NCBI GenBank assembly: GCA_963565915.1
Contig: OY751489.1
Span: 3,100,001-3,164,000, forward strand
Source: Entoloma clypeatum
Lineage: Eukaryota; Basidiomycota; Agaricomycetes; Agaricales; Entolomataceae
Direction: 5' to 3'
Length of the DNA: 64,000 bases
A program made the translations under genes and the position numbers. Of this stretch, positions 11,201-21,211 are shown one piece after another; position 1 is the first letter of the stretch, and every line of letters begins with the position of its first letter. Under the pieces are notes generated by a model. That model saw nothing but the letters and a program-made list of their open reading frames with translations, searched no databases and was not told the DNA's origin.

Positions 11201-11505
11201 GGTTATGGGCCCCGGATAGCAGAGGGACTTGGGAAACGCTGGCAACAGCGAGTACCTGCCCACTCTACCCTGGTTGGCAAGGAACCGATCGAAAGATCCA
11301 GGTTCTGAGTCTTACTTCTTCACATATGAACCTGGGAACGTCATTACGACAAGTACCTGTCATGAGACGTCCCTAAGGGGATTGACCTAGTACACTCCAT
11401 GTGGAAACGTTGATCGCACCTTATACGTCTCTGACATATAAAGGGTTTTCCCGTGACCGCTATTCCTAAAGGGAATATGTCATAAGGAATCATTTAATTG
11501 TTTTC
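11201..11505 (+). promoter_or_regulatory. COP1 primer-binding site and untranslated leader
   Basis: Immediately after the LTR, GGTTATGGGCCCC (11201-11213) is complementary to GGGGCCCATAACC, the anticodon-arm sequence of eukaryotic initiator tRNA-Met. This is half-tRNA priming as known for Drosophila copia and yeast Ty5. The rest of the ~300-nt leader holds no gene; it likely contains dimerisation and packaging signals. Confidence 0.8.
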
Positions 11506-14500
11506 TTGAATCATATTCATAACACATCACTGATTGGGAACCCTTTCTTAGATTCATCTAAAATGTCTACCTCTCGCTCTGCTCTTGACATCATCACCCC
11601 CTTCGACGGTATCGACTACCAGAGCTGGGCCGAAAAAATGAAGTCTTACCTCCTCCATCAAGGAGTCTGGCGCATTGTCTCTGGCGACATCACTCGTCCC
11701 GTGATCGCTGACTTCACCACCACGGTCTCCACCCCTGGTCCCACCGCCGCTGCTCCCCCTGTACTGACTACCACAATCGACCAGCCCGGCTTCCGTAAGG
11801 AAGAAAAAGCCTGGGTCAGGGACGACGACGTAGCTCTCGGGGCGATACACCTGAAAGTCTCTGAGGCGATCAGACGCCACATCAAGGATAGCACCTCGGC
11901 ACTTGACGCATGGAAGGAGCTAAAAGATAACTACTCCAAAGTATCCCCGGCCGTCATCTTCGGCGACTTCAAGGCCGCCGCCACCTACAAGCTCTCTGGA
12001 CGCGACCCCGTGCCTGAGATTGAACGCCTGGGGTCTCTTTTCGCCCGGCTCGCCGATTCGAAGTTTGTCGTTCCCGATCTGATGCAGGCAATGATCCTGG
12101 CCAATGCAATCCCCGACGCCTGGTCGTCACTCTCCACCGCCCTTTTCCAGGTCTATGACGCCGACGATTTCACCTACAAGGCCGTCGCCGAAAGCATCAT
12201 CTCTGAATACTGGCGCAAGTATGCAGTAGGGTCTACTCGGGCGTCCAACGAGCAGGCCCGGAAAATCTCCGGGACAAAGCGCAAGGGACAGGACCCCAAA
12301 TGGGAAAGGCAGCAAAAGCCGAGTACCTCGCAGAATGATGGTTGGCGCAATCAGAAGAAAAGCGCCAACACTGCGGACAACGCGTCCGAACATGTGGAGG
12401 AAACAGTTGAGTTTGTTGCTCCCGCCATCCACTTCCCTCCTCTTCCGCCACCGTCCTTCACCACCGTCACTGGGCATGGGAAAACAACAAGTACTGCACA
12501 GCCAGACTCTCAGCGGATGCAGTCGCTACTTCAGCGAATGAACCCGCCTCCATCCCAGTACACCGGGCTTCCTTCGGGCAAGCGGTCCGTGTGGAAGAAA
12601 AACGACCATGTTCGCAAACTCGCACGCGGCATTGGTGCTCGCCCCTCAGGGTCAAACCTTCGCATTCTGGATACGATTATCCCAGAAGAAGACGAAAGAC
12701 CGTCCAAGCAGCGTCGAGTTACTCCGCCGCTGGACCAAACCCTTAGGATGATGGACATAGACCATCAGAGCGAGCGTATGGGGCCGGACCAATTCGAAGA
12801 TGGGCTCATTGAACTTGACGGTTCGTCATCTTCCTCTCCTGAATCTGACCAATTAAGGAAAGCTAATAACACCTCCTTACAGACGTGTAAAATATTAGCT
12901 AGTACTAGTGCAGAATGTATGGATCACATTGACAACGATCTATATAAAAAATATACAAAGCACTTTGCGTCATGCACACACTGTAAGGAGAAAGAACGCG
13001 CACAATGGATCTTAGACTCCGGTGCCTCGTTACACTTTACCCATGAGTTCAAGGACTTCGCGTACTACAGGCCTCTCAAGGCTAAGCGATTTGTCCAAAC
13101 AGCTGAAAAGGGAAAGAAACTGGAAATTCTCGGAGTTGGGGCCGTTCCAGTATGGCATACCCTAAATGGGGAAGTAAAAACCCACCTTCTCCGACCTGTA
13201 TTCTACATTCCGGACATGGACACACGCCTATTGTCCCTAGGTGTCTTCCTTAATCACGGATACAAAGTAGACGGAATGCGTGGAGAAATCAACATCTCCA
13301 AAGGACAGAACAAAATACAGTTCTCGCCTCACATTCTCGGACAAACCATTTATTGGTTAGACACTGAAATACGCCTTGACCAGATCCATGCGATCTCTAG
13401 TGAAATCACTGTCGAAACCTGGCACAAACGCCTTGGCCACCCAAATGACCAAGCGCTCAATAAGATTCCCACCAGTACCAAAGGAGTACCCAAAACGTTA
13501 GTACGTGAGAAATCACAGGAAAGCTGCACGGGGTGTCTAAAAGGGAAAATGCCGAATCAATCTTATCCTAACTCAGTGACAAGGGCTGTCAAACCCTTTG
13601 ATTTGATCCATTCGGATTTGAAGCAGATATCCACGGCATCGTACCATAAGTACAAATATTTCCTTACCTTTTTGGACGATTTTTCATCCCATGTCTGGGT
13701 TGTCTTGCTTAGGAAGAAGTCAGGTGCCATCACGGCGCTAAAACAATTCCTTGCGATGATCCAGAATCAATTTGCCGCTACCCCTAAGAAGTGGCGGGTT
13801 GATGGAGGTGGAGAATTTGACGAATACAAAGATGTACTTGCCGATCATGGAATTCTGATCGATGTCACGCTCCCATATCAGCACCAACAGAATGGTAGAG
13901 CAGAAAGGATCAATCGAACACTATGGGAAAAATCTCAGGCATTACGCTTCGATGCATGCTTACCGCCCATGTGGTGGAAATTCTGTTTGGAACACACAGC
14001 ATTTCTCTACAACAGAACCCCCATGCAGCGTCTTGAATGGAAAACCCCTTACTTCAGGGTGACCAATGAGATCCCCGACATGTCTAGTGTCAGAGTATTC
14101 GGATGTCAGGCATATGTATATATCCCAAAGGAGAAACGTAGGAACTCCCTGGAATCAAGATCCCGATTGATGATTTATCTCGGATCGAAACCAGGGGTCA
14201 AAGGATACCGCTTCATGGATCCTGAGACCAACACGATTTTCATGGGCGGGAAAGCTATCTTTGATGAAAGCAAGTACCCTAGATGCCACATTGACCCGTT
14301 GCCAGAAAACCACCCAGAAATGGAAAACCCAGAGCCGGCTGATGAGTTTGAGGATCTCATTCCTGGCAGCAACGATGACAATAGTCACAACGAAACACCT
14401 CATAACCCAGTTCCCATTGAACAGGATCAACCTGAATCAGACAACGAATTGCCTGCCAGTGAGCCTGATGATGAACCGCGAGTACCCACTCTGGAACCCA

Positions 14501-16227
14501 AGCAAGTACCAGATCAACCGATCAGGGAACGACGAGTTCGGAAGATGCCAGGAAGCATCTATGGGGAAGACACTCCAGCGTCTGATCTTGAAAAATTAGA
14601 TCGAAGACGGAGATTGGGCGGTCAAACGGCATGGATGAATGACCTCCTGATGGAGGCAATATCAGTCCAAGTTGGCATTGTTGAAATGTCCCATAAAGAC
14701 ATATACCCTCTTCCAAATAAAGAAGACTGGTATGCGGCTGAACGTAAAGAGCTAGATATGCTCAAACGCCGCGGGGTGATCACGGAGCTAGTACCCCTGC
14801 CTGCAGGGAGGAAAGCTCTAAGGAACAAATGGGTTTACAACGAAAAGTCCGATGGGCGTCTGAAAGCGCGCCTCGTCGCAAAAGGCTTCTCACAGGTAGA
14901 AGGGATCGACTTTGATCAGATCTTCTCACCAGTCGTAAGATATGAAACCGTCCGACTAATACTGGCATTGACAGCCCTTGAAGGGTGGTTCATGACTCTT
15001 TTGGACGTCTCATCAGCCTTCCTCTATGGAACGCTCCGTGAAGTCATTTACATGCGACAGCCTGAGGGCTACATAGTAAAAGGGAAAGAACACCTCGTGT
15101 ACCAACTATTCAAAGCTCTATATGGACTTAAGCAGGCCGCATTAGCCTGGTGGAGGGAACTTGATTCCTCCATGAAAAAGCTCGGCTTTGTCCGGCTTCA
15201 CTCCGATGCGGGAGTGTTCATTCACAAAAGTACCAATGGGGAAATTGTAATCGCTGTCATCTATGTCGACGACTCTGCTTTTCTTGGCACAAACCGGGAA
15301 TATACGCTAGAAAAGAAGAAGGCCTTCATGACAACATGGGAATGCAGGGACCTAGGTCACCTAGCGCCCGATGGGGAACCAAAGGAATTTCTCTCAATCC
15401 AAATAAGGCAACATGGGAAGAGGATCTTCATTGATCAAGTACCTTACCTTGAGAAAATTCTGGCATGCATGGGGATGAGCAAATCTAATGCCACCCATAC
15501 GCCACTCCCTACGGGCTACAAACCCATGGCGTCCGAAGATGAACCCAATGCGGAACTCCGATCCAAGTACCAATCTGTCATCGGATCACTCCTATATCTG
15601 ATGATTGGAACGAGGCCTGACATCTGCTTTGCTGTAATCAAAATGTCCCAATTTTCCGCAAATCCCACCAAACGCCATTTAGAGGTGGCTAGGGATATTT
15701 GCAGATATTTGAAGGCAACGAAAAATTACGCAATCATGTACGATGGGGACTCAGGGAAAGGGATCTATGCATTCACAGACTCCGACTGGGCGTCAGATGA
15801 AAACACGAGGAGGTCTACCACCAGCTTCTTCATATCACTGGCGTCTGGAGCGATAACATGGGTATCATCGGCGCAAAAGACCATCGCCCTCTCTTCTACA
15901 GAAGCAGAGTATATGGCGCTATCAGATTGCAGTCGCGCAGCAACATGGCTGAGAAGCATGCTTGCCGAACTTGGAATGCAGATCGGGTCAGTACCGATCT
16001 ACGGAGATAACAACGGCTCCGTCTTTATCGCATCCAACCCTGTAACTGAGAAGCGATCCAAGCACATTGACGTGCGATTCCACTTCGTCAGAGAAAAAGT
16101 CTCCGAAGGAATTATTACGGTCGAATTCATCGAAGGAGTGAACAACCCTGCAGATCTTTTGACTAAGAATCTGGGGAAAATCCTCTTTTCCAAGTTTATC
16201 CCGTACTTCGGACTGATAAAGAACTAG
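11506..16227 (+). CDS. COP1 Gag-Pol polyprotein (Copia order: gag, protease, integrase, RT, RNase H)
   Basis: Single 1573-residue frame; translation may instead start at the ATG at 11563 (MSTSRSAL...), where the conserved gag begins (FDGIDYQSWAEKMKSYL). Order: UBN2/DUF4219-like gag (residues ~20-250), Pro/Ser-rich linker, protease WILDSGASLHFTH (Asp near 503), GAG-pre-integrase WHKRLGHPNDQAL (~639) with CTGCLKGK, integrase core with catalytic residues in LIHSDLK, VDGGGEF and NGRAERINR (~702-800), RVT_2 reverse transcriptase (ARLVAKGFSQ; YVDDSAFLG near 1253), RNase H (FTDSDWASDE ~1424; ALSSTEAEYMAL ~1463). No CCHC zinc knuckle is present between gag and protease; instead there is HFASCTHCKEKE just before the protease. 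No stops or frameshifts. Neighbours are its own LTRs. Confidence 0.95.
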   Translation: MNHIHNTSLIGNPFLDSSKMSTSRSALDIITPFDGIDYQSWAEKMKSYLLHQGVWRIVSGDITRPVIADFTTTVSTPGPTAAAPPVLTTTIDQPGFRKEEKAWVRDDDVALGAIHLKVSEAIRRHIKDSTSALDAWKELKDNYSKVSPAVIFGDFKAAATYKLSGRDPVPEIERLGSLFARLADSKFVVPDLMQAMILANAIPDAWSSLSTALFQVYDADDFTYKAVAESIISEYWRKYAVGSTRASNEQARKISGTKRKGQDPKWERQQKPSTSQNDGWRNQKKSANTADNASEHVEETVEFVAPAIHFPPLPPPSFTTVTGHGKTTSTAQPDSQRMQSLLQRMNPPPSQYTGLPSGKRSVWKKNDHVRKLARGIGARPSGSNLRILDTIIPEEDERPSKQRRVTPPLDQTLRMMDIDHQSERMGPDQFEDGLIELDGSSSSSPESDQLRKANNTSLQTCKILASTSAECMDHIDNDLYKKYTKHFASCTHCKEKERAQWILDSGASLHFTHEFKDFAYYRPLKAKRFVQTAEKGKKLEILGVGAVPVWHTLNGEVKTHLLRPVFYIPDMDTRLLSLGVFLNHGYKVDGMRGEINISKGQNKIQFSPHILGQTIYWLDTEIRLDQIHAISSEITVETWHKRLGHPNDQALNKIPTSTKGVPKTLVREKSQESCTGCLKGKMPNQSYPNSVTRAVKPFDLIHSDLKQISTASYHKYKYFLTFLDDFSSHVWVVLLRKKSGAITALKQFLAMIQNQFAATPKKWRVDGGGEFDEYKDVLADHGILIDVTLPYQHQQNGRAERINRTLWEKSQALRFDACLPPMWWKFCLEHTAFLYNRTPMQRLEWKTPYFRVTNEIPDMSSVRVFGCQAYVYIPKEKRRNSLESRSRLMIYLGSKPGVKGYRFMDPETNTIFMGGKAIFDESKYPRCHIDPLPENHPEMENPEPADEFEDLIPGSNDDNSHNETPHNPVPIEQDQPESDNELPASEPDDEPRVPTLEPKQVPDQPIRERRVRKMPGSIYGEDTPASDLEKLDRRRRLGGQTAWMNDLLMEAISVQVGIVEMSHKDIYPLPNKEDWYAAERKELDMLKRRGVITELVPLPAGRKALRNKWVYNEKSDGRLKARLVAKGFSQVEGIDFDQIFSPVVRYETVRLILALTALEGWFMTLLDVSSAFLYGTLREVIYMRQPEGYIVKGKEHLVYQLFKALYGLKQAALAWWRELDSSMKKLGFVRLHSDAGVFIHKSTNGEIVIAVIYVDDSAFLGTNREYTLEKKKAFMTTWECRDLGHLAPDGEPKEFLSIQIRQHGKRIFIDQVPYLEKILACMGMSKSNATHTPLPTGYKPMASEDEPNAELRSKYQSVIGSLLYLMIGTRPDICFAVIKMSQFSANPTKRHLEVARDICRYLKATKNYAIMYDGDSGKGIYAFTDSDWASDENTRRSTTSFFISLASGAITWVSSAQKTIALSSTEAEYMALSDCSRAATWLRSMLAELGMQIGSVPIYGDNNGSVFIASNPVTEKRSKHIDVRFHFVREKVSEGIITVEFIEGVNNPADLLTKNLGKILFSKFIPYFGLIKN

Positions 16228-16301
16228 GCGAAACAAAAGTACCTATATATATGTGGGAAAAAGTAAGATGTATTTAGAAGTATGTACTAAATATGGGGGG
16301 G

Positions 16302-16611
16302 TGTTGAAACTTTTCCCATCACGTAGATTAGATTAGATTAGATTACATCACGTGACCTTTACATATCTTCATTACATACTTGTTTGGTTGGTACAAACAG
16401 TAGTACGGTATATAAGACCAGGAAACTGTCAATATCAACAAGTTGTCTCTTGACTCTTAACCGCCTCCATCGCTCCTACCAGCCTCAACCGCTCTCACCA
16501 GCCTCACCCTCTCCAATCCATGTAAGTGGTCAGAACGGTATCGTAGAGTACTTCCACTGTAGCCGGTTGCTTCAGTACACTTGCGGCTAGCGCCCAGGTG
16601 GAACTTCAACA
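16302..16611 (+). repeat. COP1 3' LTR
   Basis: 310 bp, one substitution from the 5' LTR, preceded by a polypurine tract of seven G. Ends GGAACTTCAACA, then the second copy of the target duplication. Confidence 0.95.
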
Positions 16612-16616
16612 ATATT

Positions 16617-16977
16617 GTGGCTTGTGCCGAATATTGTCGCTGTCGACTATAGGAGGGGCAGTCAATTCGCTGGCAAGCGCCCTGGAGGCCGGCTCGACCC
16701 CTGCCTTCGTCTGCCAAGGAATGATGGTGAGGTTGCGGATATCAAATGGTGCATCAAGATCTCCGGCATAGCACACAAAAAAGCCATCTATTACCGGCTG
16801 GAGGAACACACACTGAAAGGCCATGCCAGAGGACCAAGCCTGAAGAAGGAAAGGCAGCGTGACCTCATCGAGTGGCTTGGATAGCTGGACAAAGTGTGTG
16901 AAGCTAATGGGCCAGAGCCCGGATATTGTGTTAAGGCAAGCTCGGGTGCAGTTCAGAGATGCCGAGCTTTTTCCCAA
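16617..16977 (-). pseudogene. 5' part of the lineage-specific gene split by COP1
   Basis: Minus-strand open frame reading ...LQPVIDGFFVCYAGDLDAPFD... and ...ASELTAPPIVDSDNIRHKPQY, which runs into the COP1 target site and resumes in frame at 10890. The style (PVIDGFFVCY, VDSDNIR-KPQYLVILIDLA) resembles unnamed multi-copy proteins of agaricomycetes. The first exon and true start are not identified. The remaining 16978-17221 holds no gene; it contains several AGCTGCTAAAG-like repeats. Confidence 0.4.
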
Positions 16978-17291
16978 GTAGAATTTCCAGAAACACGGAC
17001 AGTTCTACAGGCTGGACTTTAGGCCCCTTCATCAGCAATGAGGCAAGAGTTGCTTTTGCAGCTTTGAACAGCTTTGACAAGCTGCTAAAGTTGGAAAAGC
17101 TGCTAAAGATGCTTAAGCTGTCATGTCTTTTTTAAGCTATGTACCTTGGCTTGTGCAAGACAACGGAGAGCTTATTGAACATCTTTAGCAACTTCGGCAA
17201 GACCATGACTACTTTCACAAGTGTTGCGATCTCAGTTGACACATAGGGTGAATCAACTATATTGTATACCTGTTGCGATCTGTTATAGGTA

Positions 17292-18910
17292 CAGTGCCTC
17301 ACAAAACTGATTCAATGTTTGCTACTTTGTGAATACCTTCAAAATAACTTTGCAAATAATGCCAATCAAAAGAAGGTATTGGTACCTGGTTAAAAGCCCT
17401 GCTTCAGGACTCTCGGAATCTGCAATAATTATGTAATTCCCATAAAAAATGATCAATATATGATCAAATTACTCCAGGGACTCATTGAATCAGTTTTGTG
17501 AGTATGTACAATAAATACAGTATTTTATACTTTAGTACTTGGTATTACCCCCCTTAGCTTTGATTACTGCCTCTACCCTTCTTGGCATACTTTCTATCAG
17601 GTTTTGACACACTTCTGGCTCTATATTATTCCACACCTCTGCTGCTCTGTCCCAAATCTCCCAGACTCCCTTGGGTGGTGTTGGATATTCATTCAACTTC
17701 CTTTTAATATGAACCCAGAGGTGTTCAATAGAATTGAGGTCTGGGGACTGTGCAGGCCAATCCAGCAGAGCGATATTCTTGCTGTCCATCCATTTTTTGG
17801 CCTTCTTGGAGGTGTGCTTGGGGTCATTGTCCTGCTGAAAAATGATCTCCTCTTCAGAGATTCCACTCTCCTCCATGCTGGGCAGCAAATTGTCCTCCAA
17901 AATGGACACATACTGATCAGCATCCATCCTCCCCTCAACCTCTGCAAGTCTCCCCACACCTTCCCAACCCATACAACCCCAAACCATAATATTTCCTCCC
18001 CCAAACTTGACTGTGCCCTGAAGCTCTCTTTCAATAAGCCCCTCACCCTTCTTTTTCCAGACCCATTCCTTGCCATCTGACCCAAACCTATTGATTTTGG
18101 TCTCATCTGACCAAATGACCCTCTTTCAGTTCTCCACTGTCCATTCCCTGTGCTTCATAGCAAATGCCAACCGCCTCTTCTGATGTATGGCCTTTAAGAA
18201 AGGTCTTTTCTTCTTTGTTACAGCCTTGATTTCATGTTTTTTGAGAACCCTTCTCACAGTTTCTGGGGAGACAGGATTGGAGATGACAGTGTTGATGTGT
18301 TTGGTAGCCTGCACAGCATTGGAGGCTCTCCCTGAGGCGATTTGTGAAAGTATGTTTCGTGTGTTGATGGAAGAAAGCTTGGATGGACGACCACCAGAAG
18401 AGAGATTGCAATGAGGAAGAAGATTCTGAAGCACTCTGGAGACAGTTGGTTGGCTGACACCCAGGTTAGAGGCAATATGACAAGTGGAGTGACCATTGGA
18501 GGCCAGAGAAAGAATGTTTTCCTTGTGAAAAGAGGAGATAGGGCGCATGATTAATTATGGAGGCTGTTGATGTTGGATTCTTCTTATACAACTTTCCTTG
18601 ACAACCCATCAGGGTTCTATTCAAGTTCCATCAGTAAGTCATGACAACTGGTTACCATACAACCAGTGAAGCATTTGATTCTGATAATTGCCATAGGTAC
18701 TCACAAAACTGATTCAATGAGTTGCTGATTTAATTTAATCATATCTCCATGGATTCTGATCTAAATCATATGATTCCTTTATATTCTGAAAGCCCTGAAG
18801 TAGGGCTTTCAATTATATACCAAAGGTTTAATTCAATTGGTATTCTTTGCAGAGTTATCTTGAAAGTATTCAAAAAGCAACAAACATTGAATCAGTTTTG
18901 TGAGGCACTG
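17292..18910 (-). mobile_element. Tc1-like DNA transposon
   Basis: 1619 bp inserted at TA (17290-17291 and 18911-18912) in the COP3 LTR; the uninterrupted target is visible in the right LTR. Terminal inverted repeats begin CAGTGCCTCACAAAACTGAT, perfect for ~30 bp and decayed to ~75 bp. A second, inward copy of the CTCACAAAACTGATTCAATG motif lies about 200 bp inside each end in inverted orientation (near 17485-17507 and 18695-18720). Confidence 0.92.
17532..18548 (-). pseudogene. Tc1-type transposase with one in-frame stop
   Basis: The 338-codon frame matches the usual Tc1 transposase length. N-terminal paired helix-turn-helix DNA-binding region (SNLGVSQPTVSRVLQNL; SPETVRRVLKKH) spans residues ~10-115. 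DDE_3 domain: SDETKINRFGSDG, VWGCMGWEGVGRL, FQQDNDPKHTSK and SPDLNSIEHLW, with DD34E spacing. A single TGA (18126-18128) replaces the Trp codon expected in the EN-W-KRVIWSDET context, a one-base G-to-A change. No frameshift. It is therefore one mutation from an open frame, though whether the source family is active cannot be told. Confidence 0.85.
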
Positions 18911-18924
18911 TATGTAAGTAAACA

Positions 18925-19422
18925 TAGTGTTTTGAAGTCCAGTCTCAAAGACCTAGAACTGGACCAGAACCAGACTGGTAAAGACTGGTGAGAGACTGGA
19001 CTGCAGTCTCAAGTTTCAGATTTTTCAGGATTGATCAGTCTCAGGTTCTTCAAATTTTGGAAAAAAAGAAGACTGGTTCAACACCAGTCTTGATTTGAGA
19101 CTCAAAAAATGTAAACTGGTCATAGGTTCACACAGGTTCATATAGGTTCACATAGATTTTGTTCATCAAAGCTTCTATAAAATGTTTTGAAATGTGTTAT
19201 AAATGATACTTTGAAACAGTTTTAATAAATTGGATAATAATCAGTTTAAACCAGTTCGAACCAGTCCTGGTTTACTTTTTTGAGAAAGGAAAGATTGATT
19301 CACCAGTCTTTGACCAGTCCAGTCCGGTTTCAGTATTTTGGAGAAACCACTCAACCAGTCTTGGTTCTAGGTTCTTAATTTTTTGGGCAAAAAACTGGAC
19401 TGGACTGGACTTTCAAACACTA
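18925..19422. mobile_element. hAT-like short non-autonomous element (HAT1)
   Basis: 498 bp with 8-bp target duplication AGTAAACA (18917-18924, 19423-19430) in the COP3 LTR. Terminal inverted repeats are TAGTGTTTTGAAGTCCAGTC on the left and, on the opposite strand, TAGTGTTTGAAAGTCCAGTC on the right. The interior is non-coding and dense in GACTGG/CCAGTC motifs in both orientations, typical of subterminal transposase-binding sites. A2 and G5 of the terminus and the 8-bp duplication fit the hAT superfamily. Confidence 0.82.
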
Positions 19423-19704
19423 AGTAAACATCATTTGAATAAATAGAGTTATTGGGCATACCTCAGTTGACACGTAGGGTGAATCAACTGAGGCAACAGT
19501 CTCGTATAGACAACATATAAGTAGGGGTCTCGTAGTTAGGTAAAATATGAAATAGGTAACAAAAGATCGTGGCGCGAAACTTCACGCCACCAAGGTGAAA
19601 TGTCGTGAAACTCGGGGCATGAATAATGTGGGTATGAATGCTGGTGTTCATCTCTGTCCATTGAGCCATAATACCCAACACTCCCCCTGGCTCAACGAGC
19701 CCCT

Positions 19705-20592
19705 TTATTCCTTGCAGAGGCCAAGACCGATGCACGCCATGAGGTGTGCCTGGCGCCCCAGAGGCTTCGTGAAAATATCGGCTAGGTTCTCACTGGACGA
19801 GATGTGTTGGACAGTTATTTCGCCATTTTTGACAAGTTCGTGGATGTAGTGGTGTCGGATATTGATATGTTTGACGCGGGCGTTTCCCTTGGTATTCTTT
19901 GTGAGAGAGACTGCGCCGGCGTTGTCGTTGTATAGATAGGCCGGTTGAGACTGGGGAAAACCAACTTCATCCATGAAAGAGTATAGCCACTGTATTTGTT
20001 TCGTGGCTCAAGACGTAGCCATGTACTCCGCTTCGGTGGTTGACGTCGCCACGGCCTGTTGGTATTGGGATCCCCATGACATCGTGCCTCCGGCCTGCAT
20101 GAATACCTGGCCAGTGCATGAGCGGCGGGTGTCGATGTCCCCTGCGTAGTCCGCATCGATGAAACCAACGGGCGTGAGGTTTGCGCCCTGTCCTCTGTAC
20201 GTGATTTTGAAGTGCAGGGTCCCTTTGATGTAGCGGAGAGTGCGCATTAGGGCAGTCCAATGGGCCTTGCCTGGGTTTGACATGAATTTGCTGAGGGTTG
20301 AGACGGCGTAGGAGAGATCTGGGTGAGTCGCGACTTGAGCATACATGATTGAACCGAGGGCCTCACGGTAGGGCTTGTCCACCATGACTTTTCGATTGTC
20401 GTCAGTTGTTGGGCTTTGGTTCTTTGTAAGGATGGTGCCGAGGGCGATAGGGGTCAGCGCGGTGTTGCAGTCCGTCATTCCGTAGCGCTCGAGGACATGT
20501 TCTAGGTACCCGCATTGTGAGATGCTGATTGTCCCCGCATCTCGGTCCCTTTCAATCTTTATCCCAAGGACCAGGTTTGCATTTCCCAGATC
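19705..20592 (-). pseudogene. COP3 pol, C-terminal part of RT and RNase H
   Basis: Continues the COP3 reverse transcriptase interrupted by GYP-C: GWKYETKDL at 53164 joins GNANLVLGIKIERD here once one AGATC copy is removed. Contains SIMYAQVATHPDLSYAV, IDADYAGDIDTRRSCTG (RNase H), STTEAEYMA, then a TGA at 20008-20010 (CGA to TGA fits the ATS-R-ATKQIQWL context) and the end TRPLGRQAHL-like tail ISSSENLADIFTKPL. Inactive. Confidence 0.85.
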
Positions 20593-20727
20593 TGTTAAGT
20601 AGGTGAAACGTCGGAGCTTCATTGGAGTCCGTTGGAGGTCGGACGTAGGACTGAGACCAGAGCGGAACTCCGGAAATGCGGAGGAACAACGAAGGGGAGG
20701 GACGTGGCTTCAACATATGTGTTGCGC

Positions 20728-21211
20728 TGTTACATTCCAATCCATTCCGATGATTTCCGACCAATCCCGACACCTCCAACACCTCCGACATTTTGACTAA
20801 TACTTATTATGCATACTTACTGTTATGAATCTCGTTACTACGTACATTACTTACATCCGACCATTTTACTTATGTTAAGAATCTCTGACAGCCACTCGTT
20901 ATCCGACTCCGACAAAGCCACACGTCCTCTGACATAGTATTTAAACTTATGTAGAGTCGTGTATTAGCTTCAGTTTGAATATCAACTTAGATTCAACATC
21001 ATACCTCCCGTCCTCTTTCCGACTCTTAACTTGAGTCCGACCTCCGACCTCTGATCCTCCGATTCTCCAAAATAAGGACACCAACATATTAGCAAGGGCG
21101 CAACACACAAGTTGAAGCCAAGTCCTTGCCCCTACGTTGCACGCGCTCCGACCCTCCGACTTTCCAATGCGTCCAACGTAGCTCCGACGTTTTGTCGATC
21201 AGTTCTTAACA
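20728..21211 (+). repeat. GYP-A 5' LTR
   Basis: 484 bp, TGTTACATTCC...TTCTTAACA. TATTTAAA box at 20938-20945; the predicted transcript start lies ~30 bp downstream near 20971. Saturated with TCCGA pentamers (about fourteen). Confidence 0.93.

Larger units (their letters stand above)
10891..16611 (+). mobile_element. COP1: intact Ty1/Copia LTR retrotransposon
   Basis: Complete element of 5721 bp flanked by a 5-bp target duplication ATATT (10886-10890 and 16612-16616). It has two 310-bp LTRs (TG...CA) that differ at a single position, an initiator-tRNA-type primer site, one uninterrupted 1573-codon gag-pol frame and a G7 polypurine tract at 16295-16301 just before the 3' LTR. Near-identical LTRs and an open frame mark a recent, possibly mobile copy. 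Same family as COP2. Confidence 0.95.
17222..19680 (-). repeat. COP3 3' LTR, interrupted by two DNA transposons
   Basis: LTR segments 17222-17291, 18913-18924 and 19431-19680 join to 332 bp matching the right LTR at 58030-58361. Starts TGTTGCGATCTCAG and ends ATACCCAACA on the plus strand. It contains an inverted repeat CCTCAGTTGA...TCAACTGAGG with a 13-nt loop near 19460-19495. Confidence 0.92.

Noticed and set aside
16615..16884. Plus-strand 89-codon ORF after COP1
   Set aside because: Shadow of the minus-strand exon; starts at the insertion junction itself.
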